Below, one piece after another: positions 16,439-24,638 of a stretch of DNA of 64,000 nt. The translations under genes and the position numbers were made by a program. The notes beneath the pieces are model-generated. The model was given only the letters and a program-made list of their open reading frames with translations. It was not told where the DNA came from and ran no database searches. The stretch covers positions 62,001 to 126,000 of the forward strand of contig JAEUHS010000068.1 in assembly GCA_016794035.1 (NCBI GenBank). Direction: 5' to 3'. The DNA is from Planctomycetota bacterium (GTDB taxonomy: Bacteria; Planctomycetota; UBA1135; UBA2386). Position 1 is the stretch's first letter, and every line of letters begins with the position of its first letter.

Positions 16439-17878
16439 ATGTTCGACTCGCTCGCCAACGCACTCGGCAAGGCCTACCGCGCGATCGCCGGCCAGAAGGT
16501 CCTGACCGAGGCCAACGTCGACGAGGGCATCCGGGCCGTGCGCCAGGCCCTGCTCGAGGCCGACGTCAACTTCCAGGTGGCCAAGGAGTTCGTCGCCGAC
16601 GTGCGGCAGCGCGTGCTCGGACAGAAGGTGCTCGAGTCGGTCGAGCCCGGACAGCAGTTCGTCAAGTGCTTCCACGACGCGCTGACCGATCTGCTCGGCG
16701 GCCAGGCGACCGGCCTGCCGGTCGCCAGCCAGCCGCCGCTGGTGCTGATGATGTGCGGCCTGCAGGGCAGCGGCAAGACGACCACGACCGCGAAGCTGGC
16801 GCTGTGGCTGCGCAAGCACAAGAAGAAGAACCCGCTGCTGGTCGCCGCCGACCTGCAGCGCCCGGCCGCCGTCGAGCAGCTGCAGAGCCTCGGCAAGCAG
16901 CTCGGCATCGCGGTGCACGCCGAAGGCACCGCGGCGCGGCCGCCCGAGGTCTGCAAGCGCGGCATCGAGTTCGCGAAGTCGCGCGGCCACGACGTCGTGA
17001 TCCTCGACACCGCCGGCCGCCTGCACATCGACGAGCCGCTGATGCGCGAACTGCAGGACGTGCACGCGTCGTGCAAGCCGCACGGCGTGCTGCTGGTCTG
17101 CGACGCGATGCTGGGCCAGGACGCGGTCAACTCGGCCAAGGAGTTCCACGCCCGGCTGCCGCTGCACGGCCTGATCCTGACCAAGGTCGACGGCGACGCG
17201 CGCGGCGGCGCGGCGCTGTCGATCGTCAAGGTCACCGGCCGGCCGATCCTGTTCGCCGGCGTGGGCGAGAAGCCCGACGATCTCGAGGAGTTCGATCCGT
17301 CGCGCATGGCCGGCCGCATCCTCGGCATGGGCGACGTCGTCGGCCTGGTCGAGAAGGCGCAGTCGGTGATCGACGAGAAGGAGGCCGAGCAGGCGGCCAA
17401 GAAGCTGCAGAAGGGTCAGTTCAACTTCGAGGACTTCCTCGCGCAGATGAACATGATCCGCAAGCTGGGCCCGCTGAAGAAGGTGCTCGGCATGCTGCCC
17501 GGCGTCGGCTCGATGATGAAGGACGTCGATTTCGACGACTCGCACATGAAGCGCATCGAGGCGATCGTGCTGTCGATGACGCCGCGCGAACGCAAGAACC
17601 CCGGCCTGATCGACGTGCAGCGCCGGCGCCGCATCGCCGTCGGCTCCGGCAACGACCTCGACGCCGTCAACGGCATGATCAAGCAGTTCAAGGCGATGCA
17701 GGACCTGATGAAGCGCATGGGCAAGGGCGGCGGCATGCCGCCCGGGCTCGACCAGATGCTGGGTGGGGGTGGGCTGCCCGGCGGCCCGCCGGGCGGCGGT
17801 CGAGGTGGCGGCCGCGGCGGTCCCGGCGGCTTCGGCGGCGGGTTCCCCGGGGGCTTCCCGGGGCGCCGGCGCCGCTGA
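16439..17878 (+). CDS. ffh: Signal recognition particle GTPase Ffh
   Basis: A 479-residue SRP54 homologue that binds signal peptides and 4.5S RNA and docks with FtsY for co-translational targeting. The order is an N domain (1-~90), a G domain with GLQGSGKTTTTAKLA, DTAGRL and TKVDGDARGG, and an M domain ending in the RNA-binding segment MTPRERKNPGL...RRRRIAVGSG. The C-terminus is a Met/Gly-rich tail that becomes almost pure Gly/Pro/Arg over the last ~40 residues, longer than usual. The start ATG at 16439 gives the standard MFDSLANAL N-terminus. It lies just upstream of rpsP. Confidence 0.97.
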   Translation: MFDSLANALGKAYRAIAGQKVLTEANVDEGIRAVRQALLEADVNFQVAKEFVADVRQRVLGQKVLESVEPGQQFVKCFHDALTDLLGGQATGLPVASQPPLVLMMCGLQGSGKTTTTAKLALWLRKHKKKNPLLVAADLQRPAAVEQLQSLGKQLGIAVHAEGTAARPPEVCKRGIEFAKSRGHDVVILDTAGRLHIDEPLMRELQDVHASCKPHGVLLVCDAMLGQDAVNSAKEFHARLPLHGLILTKVDGDARGGAALSIVKVTGRPILFAGVGEKPDDLEEFDPSRMAGRILGMGDVVGLVEKAQSVIDEKEAEQAAKKLQKGQFNFEDFLAQMNMIRKLGPLKKVLGMLPGVGSMMKDVDFDDSHMKRIEAIVLSMTPRERKNPGLIDVQRRRRIAVGSGNDLDAVNGMIKQFKAMQDLMKRMGKGGGMPPGLDQMLGGGGLPGGPPGGGRGGGRGGPGGFGGGFPGGFPGRRRR

Positions 17879-17886
17879 CCGGCGCC
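17862..17886 (+). terminator. Hairpin overlapping the ffh stop codon
   Basis: An 8-bp GGCGCCGG / CCGGCGCC stem with a 9-nt loop spans the ffh TGA and is followed by six A residues, not T. It could attenuate or separate ffh from rpsP, but it lacks the U-tract of a classic terminator. Confidence 0.35.
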
Positions 17887-17970
17887 AAAAAAGCGCTGGC
17901 AAGTGCAGGGGCCATCTGCTTTGCTTCTCGCCCCCTTTCGCGGGTCCACGACGCACGGAGACAGGTTCCC

Positions 17971-18357
17971 TTGGCAGTCACGCTTCGAATGAAACGATTT
18001 GGACGCCTCAACCACCCGACGTTCCGGGTGGTCGCCACCGATCCGCGCTTCCCGCGCGACGGTCGCATCATCGAGGCGCTCGGTTACTACCTGCCCCTGA
18101 TGCCCCGGGCTCAGGAGCAGCTCAAGCTCAACACCGAACGCATCCAGTACTGGCTGTCGGTCGGCGCGCGCCCATCCGCGACCGTCGCGACGATGATCGA
18201 GCGCTCGGGCCTGACCGTGCCGGTGCCGAAGAAGCCGGAGCGCAAGAAGAGCAAGGGCAAGCCAGCCGCCTTCCAGCCGCCGAAGAAGAAGGTGCGCAAG
18301 CCCAAGGCGCAGCGCCGCGCCGAGAAGGCCGAACGCGCCGCCGCCGGCAAGAAGTAG
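17971..18357 (+). CDS. rpsP: 30S ribosomal protein S16
   Basis: A 128-residue S16 protein of the small ribosomal subunit. Residues 1-85 carry the family pattern MAVTLRMKRFGR, DPRFPRDGRIIEALGYY and SVGARPS. A basic Lys/Arg/Ala-rich tail of ~45 residues follows, longer than in E. coli but common in other phyla. The start is TTG at 17971, chosen because it gives the exact conserved MAV N-terminus and has GGAG at 17957-17960; the ATG at 17989 would remove the first beta strand. The usual downstream rimM-trmD-rplS block is absent. Confidence 0.96.
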   Translation: MAVTLRMKRFGRLNHPTFRVVATDPRFPRDGRIIEALGYYLPLMPRAQEQLKLNTERIQYWLSVGARPSATVATMIERSGLTVPVPKKPERKKSKGKPAAFQPPKKKVRKPKAQRRAEKAERAAAGKK

Positions 18358-18372
18358 CCGCCGCCGGTCGAG

Positions 18373-18400
18373 CCCGTCGCTGGTGAGCCAGCTCGACGGG
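18373..18400 (+). terminator. Terminator-like hairpin after rpsP
   Basis: CCCGTCG-CTGG / CCAG-CT-CGACGGG forms an 11-bp stem with a 2-nt bulge and a TGAG tetraloop, 15 nt after the rpsP stop. No T-tract. Confidence 0.55.
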
Positions 18401-18473
18401 ACGTGTGACATCGTGCGCGGCGTCCCGCGCCGCCCGTGCCGAAACGCCCGCTGATCACGCCGCCTGCCGGGCC

Positions 18474-19241
18474 ATGCAAGAGATCGCCGTGCCGAAGAAG
18501 AAGCCCAAGACGGAAGCCAAGGCCGACGCCGCGCCGGATCCGCGCGCGCCGTTGTCGCCCACGCCGGCGAACCTGCAGCTCGTGCTCGCCGAACTCGAGA
18601 AGGTGCTGGCCGACGTGCCGCCGCCGGCGCCCAAGGAAGGCGAGCCGCTGCCCCAGCTCGACCTGGTCGAGGCGATGCTGCACATCTACTTCGCCGATGG
18701 CCTGCCGTGCGGCTACGGCCAGGAGGCCCGGCGCCGCATCCAGGAGAGCTTCGTCGACCGCAACGAGTTCCGCGTCACCGAGGCCTTCGAGGTCGAGGAC
18801 CTGCTGCGCGACCTGACGATCCCGGACCTGTTCGACCGCTGCCTGGCGGTGCGGGATTCGGTGGCGCAGATCTACAACGACCAGAACGGCGTCAACCTCG
18901 GCTTCCTGCGCGAGGCCGGCGTCAGCGATCGCAACACGTTCTTCCAGCGTGTACCGGCGCTGCAGCCGCACGCGGCCAACTTCCTCACCAACGTGCTGAC
19001 GATCGAGGACCTCTGCTTCTCGGACAAGTCGACCCTGCGCGCCCAGCAGCGCCTCGGCCTCGATCCGAAGGACGCCGCCGCCGAGAAGTTCCTCGACCGC
19101 CTGCGCGCGCTGCTGAAGCCCTACGGCCACCTGCCGCTCGACGTCGGGCCGCACCTGTCGACGCGCAAGCCGAACCTGACGCACACGCTGTCGCCGGCCT
19201 GCCTGCTGGTCCGGCTCGGGCCGCCCGGCAAGAAGCGGTAG
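18474..19241 (+). CDS. Helix-hairpin-helix protein resembling the endonuclease III fold
   Basis: A 255-residue soluble protein. After a Lys/Ala/Pro-rich N-terminus (~35 residues), the helical body resembles the EndoIII/HhH-GPD fold: a pattern of short helices, then a hairpin-like PHAANFLTNVLTIEDLCFSD. It lacks the catalytic Lys/Asp pair and the four-Cys iron-sulfur loop, so glycosylase activity is unlikely. The resemblance is tentative and by eye. The start chosen is ATG 18474; GTG 18489 (before the Lys-rich PKKKPK) is also possible. It lies between rpsP and maf, on the same strand but after a hairpin. Confidence 0.72.
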   Translation: MQEIAVPKKKPKTEAKADAAPDPRAPLSPTPANLQLVLAELEKVLADVPPPAPKEGEPLPQLDLVEAMLHIYFADGLPCGYGQEARRRIQESFVDRNEFRVTEAFEVEDLLRDLTIPDLFDRCLAVRDSVAQIYNDQNGVNLGFLREAGVSDRNTFFQRVPALQPHAANFLTNVLTIEDLCFSDKSTLRAQQRLGLDPKDAAAEKFLDRLRALLKPYGHLPLDVGPHLSTRKPNLTHTLSPACLLVRLGPPGKKR

Positions 19242-19298
19242 CGGCGGAACGTCGGTTCGGGGCTTGCGGGCCGCGCCGCCCCGGCGACCATCGCCGCT

Positions 19299-19886
19299 GT
19301 GAGCGCGCCGCAGCTCTACCTCGCGTCGACCTCGCCGCGCCGGCGCCTGCTGCTGCAGCAGGCCGGGTTGGCGTTCGAACTGTGCGAGCCGGGTGAGGAA
19401 TACGCCGGCGAGGATCCGCACGCCGGCGACCCGCCGGAGCAGCTGGCGATCGCGCGGGCGCGGCGCAAGGCGCTCGGCGCGGTGTGCATCGACCCGCGCG
19501 TGCCGGTGCTGGCAGTCGACACGGTGGTGGATGTCGACGGTGTCGAGCTGGGCAAGGCGGCCGATCGCGCCGAGGCCGAGGCGATGCTGCGCCGGCTGCT
19601 CGGCCGCACGCACCAGGTCTTCACCGCGCACTGCCTGATCGTGCCGGAGTCCGGCGCGCAACACGAAGAGGTCGCGCGCGCCGTCGTCGCCGGCTCGCGG
19701 CCGGCGGCCGCGGAGCTGCAGCACTACCTCGACTCGAACGACTGGCGCGGCAAGGCGGGGGCCTATGGCATCCAGGATGCCTCGCAGCGCTTCCTGCGCG
19801 TGATCGAAGGTCACGTCGACACGGTGACGGGGCTGCACGTCGCGGCGGTGCAGCGACTGCTCGCGCGTGGCCGGGGCGGCACATGA
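19299..19886 (+). CDS. maf: Maf-family nucleoside triphosphate pyrophosphatase
   Basis: A 195-residue house-cleaning NTP pyrophosphatase that hydrolyses dTTP/UTP or modified nucleotides to monophosphates. It has the Maf signature LASTSPRRRLLL at the N-terminus, the AVDTVVDVDG catalytic aspartate strand, and the GKAGAYGIQ motif near the C-terminus. Length is typical. Start is GTG at 19299. Its stop overlaps the next gene's start (ATGA at 19883-19886). Substrate preference (YhdE- or YceF-like) is not resolved here. Confidence 0.94.
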   Translation: MSAPQLYLASTSPRRRLLLQQAGLAFELCEPGEEYAGEDPHAGDPPEQLAIARARRKALGAVCIDPRVPVLAVDTVVDVDGVELGKAADRAEAEAMLRRLLGRTHQVFTAHCLIVPESGAQHEEVARAVVAGSRPAAAELQHYLDSNDWRGKAGAYGIQDASQRFLRVIEGHVDTVTGLHVAAVQRLLARGRGGT

Positions 19887-20392
19887 ACTGGTTGCCGCAG
19901 AGCCTCGCCGGACGGCTGCTGGTGGCGTTCGTCGTGGCGGCGGCCGGCATCGCGGTGCTGGCGGTCAGCGTTCGCGAACGCGACCAGGCGCGCGCCGCGC
20001 ACCGCCGCGCGGCCGCGGCGCCGGCGCCGCCACCGCCGCCGGCGCTCGGCATCGCGCTCGCACCGTGCGGCGGCAGAGTGCTGCTCGCCAGCCGCATCGA
20101 GGCGGTGCCACCGGGCGTGGCGCCGGTGGTGGAGGTGTTCGCCGATGGCAGCGCCGCGCTGCGCCGTCCGGGGCCGCTGGCGTTGGCGCCGGGCGGCGGG
20201 GACGATCGCGATGCCGCCGTGTTGCTGCCGCGCGGTTCGCTGGCCGAGCTGAGCCCCGCCGCGCGCGCCGCGGTGCTGGACCTGGTCGGGCAGCTGGTGG
20301 CCGGGCGCCCGGTGCCGCCGGCGCGCATCCGGCTGGTCGACGTCGGTTCGGCCGGGGCCGAACTGGGCCGGCTGCTGCAGTGGGTGCCCTGA
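19883..20392 (+). CDS. Hypothetical membrane-anchored protein
   Basis: A 169-residue protein with one N-terminal membrane helix (residues ~10-28), a basic/Ala/Pro linker (~29-55) and a ~110-residue domain of unknown type ending in GRLLQWVP. The domain starts ALGIALAPCGGRVLLASRIE and contains alternating hydrophobic strands, so it may be an ExbD-like or short periplasmic domain; I do not recognise it. The start ATG overlaps maf by 4 nt, suggesting translational coupling. Composition matches the neighbours. Confidence 0.75.
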   Translation: MNWLPQSLAGRLLVAFVVAAAGIAVLAVSVRERDQARAAHRRAAAAPAPPPPPALGIALAPCGGRVLLASRIEAVPPGVAPVVEVFADGSAALRRPGPLALAPGGGDDRDAAVLLPRGSLAELSPAARAAVLDLVGQLVAGRPVPPARIRLVDVGSAGAELGRLLQWVP

Positions 20393-20429
20393 CCGGGTCG
20401 CCCGCCGGGCGGCCTCGTTGCCGGAGGTG

Positions 20430-20457
20430 TTGACCGGCGGCCGGCGCGCTCTACACT
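20430..20457 (+). promoter_or_regulatory. Sigma-70-type promoter for the rpmE-prfA operon
   Basis: TTGACC at 20430-20435 and TACACT at 20452-20457, 16 bp apart, ~44 nt before the rpmE ATG. One of the clearest consensus promoters in the window. Confidence 0.7.
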
Positions 20458-20500
20458 CTCCGCCCCTCACTGCGCACCAGCCGCGCGAGGCCCGAGCGCC

Positions 20501-20716
20501 ATGAAAGCCGAAATCCACCCCAAGTACGTCGAGTGCCAGGTGTCCTGCGCCTGCGGCAACAAGTTCGTGACCCACTCCGTCAAGGCGGAGATCCGCACCG
20601 ACATCTGCTCGGCCTGCCACCCGTTCTACACGGGCGCCGCGAAGTTCGTCGACTCGGCGGGCCGCGTCGACAAGTTCCTGAAGCGCTACGGCAAGAAGGA
20701 AGCGGCGAAGAGCTAG
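20501..20716 (+). CDS. rpmE: 50S ribosomal protein L31 (zinc-binding type)
   Basis: A 71-residue L31 of the large ribosomal subunit. It is the C+ (zinc) form: C16, C18, C36 and C39 are present in [10 protein letters not shown] and [12 protein letters not shown]. The conserved KAEIHPKY start and HPFYTG motif are clear, and the length is normal. It is preceded by a good sigma-70-type promoter and a GAGG Shine-Dalgarno-like sequence. prfA follows 31 nt downstream, with a perfect hairpin between. The L31-RF1-PrmC gene order is widespread in bacteria. Confidence 0.97.
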   Translation: MKAEIHPKYVECQVSCACGNKFVTHSVKAEIRTDICSACHPFYTGAAKFVDSAGRVDKFLKRYGKKEAAKS

Positions 20717-20733
20717 TGCCCGGCCGCGGGCAC
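20716..20733 (+). other. Intercistronic hairpin between rpmE and prfA
   Basis: A perfect 7-bp stem (GTGCCCG / CGGGCAC) with loop GCCG begins at the last base of the rpmE stop and ends immediately before the prfA Shine-Dalgarno GGAGG (20734-20738). It may set the ratio of the two products by attenuation, RNA processing or limiting ribosome access. Confidence 0.5.
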
Positions 20734-20747
20734 GGAGGCATCGCGGC

Positions 20748-21827
20748 ATGAGCCGTCTGCGTCCTCGCATCCGGCAGAAGCTCGACGGGCTGGTCGCGCG
20801 CGTCGAGCAGCTGCTCGCGCAATCGGCCGACCCCGCGGTGCTCGCGCAGGGGGAGCGCCTCGCGAAGCTGCAGCGCGAGATCGGCAGCACGACGCCGCTC
20901 GTCGAGCGCTACCGCGGCTTCGTGCGCCTCGAGCACGACATCGAGGAGCACCGTGCGCTCGTCACCGGCGGCGACCGTGAACTGGCCGAGCTGGCGCGCA
21001 GCGAGCTGCCGGCGCTCGAGGCGCGCGCCGACCGCGAGGTCGACGAACTGGTCGATGCGCTGCTGGCCGACACCGGCGACGACCGTCGCGACTGCATCAT
21101 CGAGATCCGCGCCGGCACCGGCGGCGAGGAGGCGGCGCTGTTCGCGCGCGACCTCTGCACGATCTACCAGCGCTTCGCCTCGCGGCAGGGCTGGACGTTC
21201 GAGCCGATCCACAGCACGCCGACCGAGACCGGTGGCTTCAAGGACATCACGTTCGCGCTGCGCGGCACCAGCGTGTTCCACGCGATGCAGTTCGAGTCCG
21301 GCGGCCACCGCGTGCAGCGCGTGCCCGAGACCGAGGCCAAGGGCCGCGTGCACACCTCGGCGGCGACGGTCGCGGTGCTGCCCGAGGTCGAGGAGGTCGA
21401 GGTGCACATCGACCCGCAGGACCTGCGCGTCGACACCTTCCGCGCCAGCGGCGCCGGCGGCCAGCACGTCAACAAGACCGAGTCCGCGGTGCGCATCACC
21501 CACATCCCGACCGGCACCGTCGTCGCCTGCCAGGAGGAGCGCAGCCAGCTGAAGAACAAGCAGCGCGCGATGAGCCTGCTGCGCGCGCGCATCCACGAGG
21601 CGACCAAGCGCGCCGCCGACGCCGCGCGCGCGGCCGAACGGCGCGAGCAGGTCGGCTCCGGCGACCGCAGCGACCGCATCCGCACCTACAACTTCCCGCA
21701 GGACCGGCTGACCGACCACCGGCTGAACCGCAACTTCGCGCTGTCGCAGATCCTCGAGGGCAAGCTCGAGCCGGTGGTGGAGGGGCTGCTGGCCGACCAG
21801 CGGCAGCGCCGCATCGAAGAGCTGTGA
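20748..21827 (+). CDS. prfA: Peptide chain release factor 1
   Basis: A 359-residue RF1, which reads UAA and UAG and triggers peptide release. The codon-recognition tripeptide of the PxT type is PET (193-195, in [10 protein letters not shown]), and the catalytic GGQ is at 237-239 ([13 protein letters not shown]). Length matches RF1 (~360), and the C-terminus has the usual basic coil. A GGAGG Shine-Dalgarno sequence precedes the ATG. The GGQ glutamine is the substrate of PrmC, encoded two genes downstream. Confidence 0.97.
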   Translation: MSRLRPRIRQKLDGLVARVEQLLAQSADPAVLAQGERLAKLQREIGSTTPLVERYRGFVRLEHDIEEHRALVTGGDRELAELARSELPALEARADREVDELVDALLADTGDDRRDCIIEIRAGTGGEEAALFARDLCTIYQRFASRQGWTFEPIHSTPTETGGFKDITFALRGTSVFHAMQFESGGHRVQRVPETEAKGRVHTSAATVAVLPEVEEVEVHIDPQDLRVDTFRASGAGGQHVNKTESAVRITHIPTGTVVACQEERSQLKNKQRAMSLLRARIHEATKRAADAARAAERREQVGSGDRSDRIRTYNFPQDRLTDHRLNRNFALSQILEGKLEPVVEGLLADQRQRRIEEL

Positions 21828-21970
21828 CCGGTGCCGGATCGTGGTGAACTCGACCCCCCGATCGTCCGTGTTGACGGACTCGCGCTGATTCCTGCGTGAC
21901 TGGCGGTCGCCTTGGCGCCACGATCCGCACGGCAACCCCTCTCTCTCCCACACGACCTGGAGCACGACCG

Positions 21971-22684
21971 ATGACCGACTCGGGCAACCCGCCGGAACTG
22001 GCCACCCTCGAACCCCTCGAGCCCCTCGACGCGGGCGGTGCCAGCTCGGCGCCGGCCGCCGGCGACGCATCGCTGCAGGCGCTGCGCTCGAGCCTGCCGG
22101 CACCGGCGTTCAATCCGTTCTGCCGCGACAAGACCTTCTACCGGTTCCTGTTCGCCGGCGTGCTGATGCTGCTCGGCTGCCTGATGCCGTTCGGCGTCGA
22201 CTACCAGCAGGTCGGCTACAAGACCATGAGCGGCGCGATCTACATGGTGATCGCCGTGGCGATGGTCTGGACCTGGTGGGGCGCGATCCACAACAACCGC
22301 ACGACCGGAGCCAGCCTGAAGTGGCTGCTCGCCTGCGCGATCCCGCTGGTCGCCGGCATCATGGGCCTGGTCGGCTACGACCCGGAGAAGGCGCTGGCGA
22401 TGGCGCAGCAGCATGGGTTCCTGTCGGCCGATGCGCAGGTCAGCACCTGGAAGACGCTGTTCGGCGACCTGTTCGCCGCCGGCCGACCCAGCGACGAAGC
22501 GCCGCTCGCGGCGATGAAGGCGGAGAACTTCTGGCGCCTCTACGGCACCGGCAAGATCCTCGTGCTGCTCGGCGCCCTGGTGGCCGAACTCGGCTTCTTC
22601 GGCGGCGTGCTCGGCGGCGCGAAGAAGAACAAGCAGGACCGCCAGTCGCGGCAGATGTCGGCGACCGAGCGCAAGCGGCGGTGA
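21971..22684 (+). CDS. Hypothetical polytopic membrane protein
   Basis: A 237-residue protein encoded between prfA and prmC. The first ~50 residues are acidic, Pro/Ala-rich and probably disordered. Then come about four membrane helices (near residues 58-75, 85-105, 117-137 and 195-215) with a ~55-residue loop between the last two, and a basic tail (KKNKQDRQ...RKRR) that should stay in the cytoplasm. A GGAG Shine-Dalgarno sequence at 21959-21962 supports the ATG. The gene for PrmC overlaps its stop (GTGA). I do not recognise the family. Confidence 0.82.
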   Translation: MTDSGNPPELATLEPLEPLDAGGASSAPAAGDASLQALRSSLPAPAFNPFCRDKTFYRFLFAGVLMLLGCLMPFGVDYQQVGYKTMSGAIYMVIAVAMVWTWWGAIHNNRTTGASLKWLLACAIPLVAGIMGLVGYDPEKALAMAQQHGFLSADAQVSTWKTLFGDLFAAGRPSDEAPLAAMKAENFWRLYGTGKILVLLGALVAELGFFGGVLGGAKKNKQDRQSRQMSATERKRR

Positions 22685-23577
22685 CCGGCGGCGCCGCGGG
22701 CATGAGCGACCCCGCGCAGGGCGGCGGCCACACCGTGCTCAGCGTGCTGCGCGGCGCCGAGGCGTGGCTGCAGCGCCGCTCCGTCGAGGCGCCGCGGCGG
22801 TCGGCGGAGCTGCTGCTCGGCAAGGTGCTCGGGCTCGGCCGGCTCGACCTGTATCTGGCGCACGACCGGCCGCTCGACGACGCCGAGCGCGCCGCGATGC
22901 GCGCGCTGGTGGCGCGGCGCGGCAACGGCGAGCCGGTCGCGTACCTGCTCGGCAGCTGGGGTTTCCGCGGGCTCGAGCTCGAGGTCGCGCCGGCGGTGCT
23001 GATCCCGCGGCCGGAGACCGAACTGCTGGTCGACCACGCGCTGTGCCACGCGCCGCAGGGCGGCCGCGTGCTCGACCTCGGCACCGGCAGCGGCGCGATC
23101 GCGATCGCGATCGCCTGCGAACGCCCCGACCTGCGCATCGTCGCCACCGACCAGAGCAGGAACGCCCTGGCCGTGGCCGCCGGCAACGTCGCGCGCCACG
23201 GCGTCGGCGAACGCGTCGAACTGCGCGCCGGCGACTGGTGGCAGGCCGTGGCGACGAGCAGCACGTTCGACGTCGTCGTCAGCAACCCGCCCTACATCGA
23301 TCCGCAGGCGCCGCACGGCATCGCCGCCGACGTCGCCGCGCACGAACCGCCGCTGGCGCTCTACTCGGCGGCGGGGGACGTGGTGTCGTGCTACCGCGCG
23401 ATCGCCGCCGGCCTCGCCCAGCACCTGGTCGCCGGCGGCTGGTTCGTCGCCGAGACCGGCGTCGGCGCCAGCAGCCCCGCGTTGGCGTTGCTGCGACAGC
23501 AGCCGTTCCTCACCGACGCACAGTTGCTGCCCGATCCGGCCGGCATCGACCGCTTCCTGCTGGCGCGGCGCGTCTGA
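22681..23577 (+). CDS. prmC: Release factor glutamine N5-methyltransferase PrmC
   Basis: A 298-residue SAM-dependent enzyme that methylates the GGQ glutamine of RF1 and RF2. It has the N-terminal helical release-factor-binding domain, IPRPETELLVDHAL joining it to the Rossmann domain, the SAM motif DLGTGSGAI (132-140) and the catalytic NPPY (202-205). Length is slightly above average because of the N-terminus; the start could be GTG 22681, which overlaps the preceding stop, or ATG 22702. Context with prfA supports the assignment. A hairpin follows the stop. Confidence 0.94.
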   Translation: MTGGAAGMSDPAQGGGHTVLSVLRGAEAWLQRRSVEAPRRSAELLLGKVLGLGRLDLYLAHDRPLDDAERAAMRALVARRGNGEPVAYLLGSWGFRGLELEVAPAVLIPRPETELLVDHALCHAPQGGRVLDLGTGSGAIAIAIACERPDLRIVATDQSRNALAVAAGNVARHGVGERVELRAGDWWQAVATSSTFDVVVSNPPYIDPQAPHGIAADVAAHEPPLALYSAAGDVVSCYRAIAAGLAQHLVAGGWFVAETGVGASSPALALLRQQPFLTDAQLLPDPAGIDRFLLARRV

Positions 23578-23578
23578 G

Positions 23579-23595
23579 CCGCAGCGCGGCTGCGG
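23579..23595. terminator. Bidirectional terminator-like hairpin
   Basis: CCGCAGC / GCTGCGG forms a 7-bp stem with a 3-nt loop in the 29-nt gap between the converging prmC and PilZ genes. No T-tract. Confidence 0.5.
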
Positions 23596-23606
23596 AGCGG
23601 CTCGAG

Positions 23607-23987
23607 CTACCTGGCCTTCTTCGACTTGCCGACGTAGTTGCGGATCGCGGCGCGCGTCACCGGCTGGATCTCGGTGAAGTAGACCGCGAGGTCCCACTTC
23701 GGTCCGCTGCGCGACACGACCTGGCTCTGCAGCTTCTCGCAGCGCACGACCGCACCCTGCACGTGGTGCACTTCGGTGGCGCCGGGCAGCGAGAAGTTCA
23801 GCGACACCTGGGTCATCTCCGGCAGTTCCTCGAACGACGTGCAGGCGAGGCCGATCTCCGAGATGTCGCGCAGCACGGCGGGAGCATCGGTCGGTCGCGG
23901 CGAGAGCCGCACCGGAAACGTGCCGAGGGCGCGGATGGAACGGCGGCGTTCGGATTGGGGGGTGGGCGAGGTCACGCGCAGCACCAT
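23607..23987 (-). CDS. PilZ domain protein
   Basis: A 126-residue single-domain protein of the PilZ type, which usually binds cyclic di-GMP. Residues ~12-20 carry the arginine-rich element ERRRSIR, matching the RxxxR part of the motif. The second element, (D/N)xSxxG, appears as DISEIGLAC around residues 42-50. The rest is the expected beta-barrel ending in a helix (TRAAIRNYVGKS). Both c-di-GMP motifs are present, so binding is plausible. The ATG at 23987 lies within a TATGGT box that may instead be a -10, in which case the start would be GTG at 23975. Monocistronic. Confidence 0.85.
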   Translation of the reverse strand: MVLRVTSPTPQSERRRSIRALGTFPVRLSPRPTDAPAVLRDISEIGLACTSFEELPEMTQVSLNFSLPGATEVHHVQGAVVRCEKLQSQVVSRSGPKWDLAVYFTEIQPVTRAAIRNYVGKSKKAR

Positions 23988-24170
23988 ATCGACGCCGCGA
24001 AGGAGGCGCCAGCAGGCTCGGGGGGCCGGACGCGCGCGGATTCCGCCGCCCGGCGCCGCGTCGGGCGCGCTTGGTTCTCGACGCGCCTTCCCGCTAGGAT
24101 CGATGCCATCGGGCCGCGCCTGCTCGCTTCGACCGGCGGACCCAACGAAACGAACGAGAGAGACATCGCT

Positions 24171-24638
24171 GTGGCCAACTACAACAAAGTCATCCTGCTG
24201 GGCAACCTGACGCGCGACATCGAACTCCGGCACACGCAGAGCGGCATGGCGCTCGCCAAGTTCGGCATGGCGATCAACCGCAAGTGGTCGCAGAACGGTG
24301 AGCAGAAGGAGTCGACCTGCTTCGTCGATCTGACGGCATGGGGCCGTCAGGCGGAGGTCCTGAGCCAGTACGTGAAGAAGGGCAGCCAGTTGTTCGTCGA
24401 CGGGCGCCTCGAGTACTCGACGTGGGAGGCCGAAGGCGGCGGCAAGCGCAGCAAGCTCGAGGTCGTCGTCGAGAACTTCCAGTTCGTCGGCTCGGGTCGC
24501 GCCGGCGGCAGCAGTGGCGGCGGTGGCGGTGGCGACGAGGGCGGCGGCGAGCGGCGCGGCGGCGGTCGCAAATCGCAGGCTGCCGGCGGCGGCGAAGGGC
24601 AGGCCGAGAACGTCGACTACGGCGACATCCCCTTCTAG
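24171..24638 (+). CDS. ssb: Single-stranded DNA-binding protein
   Basis: A 155-residue SSB. The OB-fold (1-~110) has the usual NKVILLGNLTRDIELR start, a WxQxG-type region and the VEVVVENFQFVG end. A Gly-rich disordered tail (112-147) leads to the acidic interaction tip DYGDIPF that recruits replication and repair proteins. The start is GTG at 24171, giving the standard MANYNKV N-terminus, with GAGAG-type pairing upstream. Monocistronic. A 15-bp tandem repeat flanked by a short inverted repeat follows the stop. Confidence 0.96.
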   Translation: MANYNKVILLGNLTRDIELRHTQSGMALAKFGMAINRKWSQNGEQKESTCFVDLTAWGRQAEVLSQYVKKGSQLFVDGRLEYSTWEAEGGGKRSKLEVVVENFQFVGSGRAGGSSGGGGGGDEGGGERRGGGRKSQAAGGGEGQAENVDYGDIPF

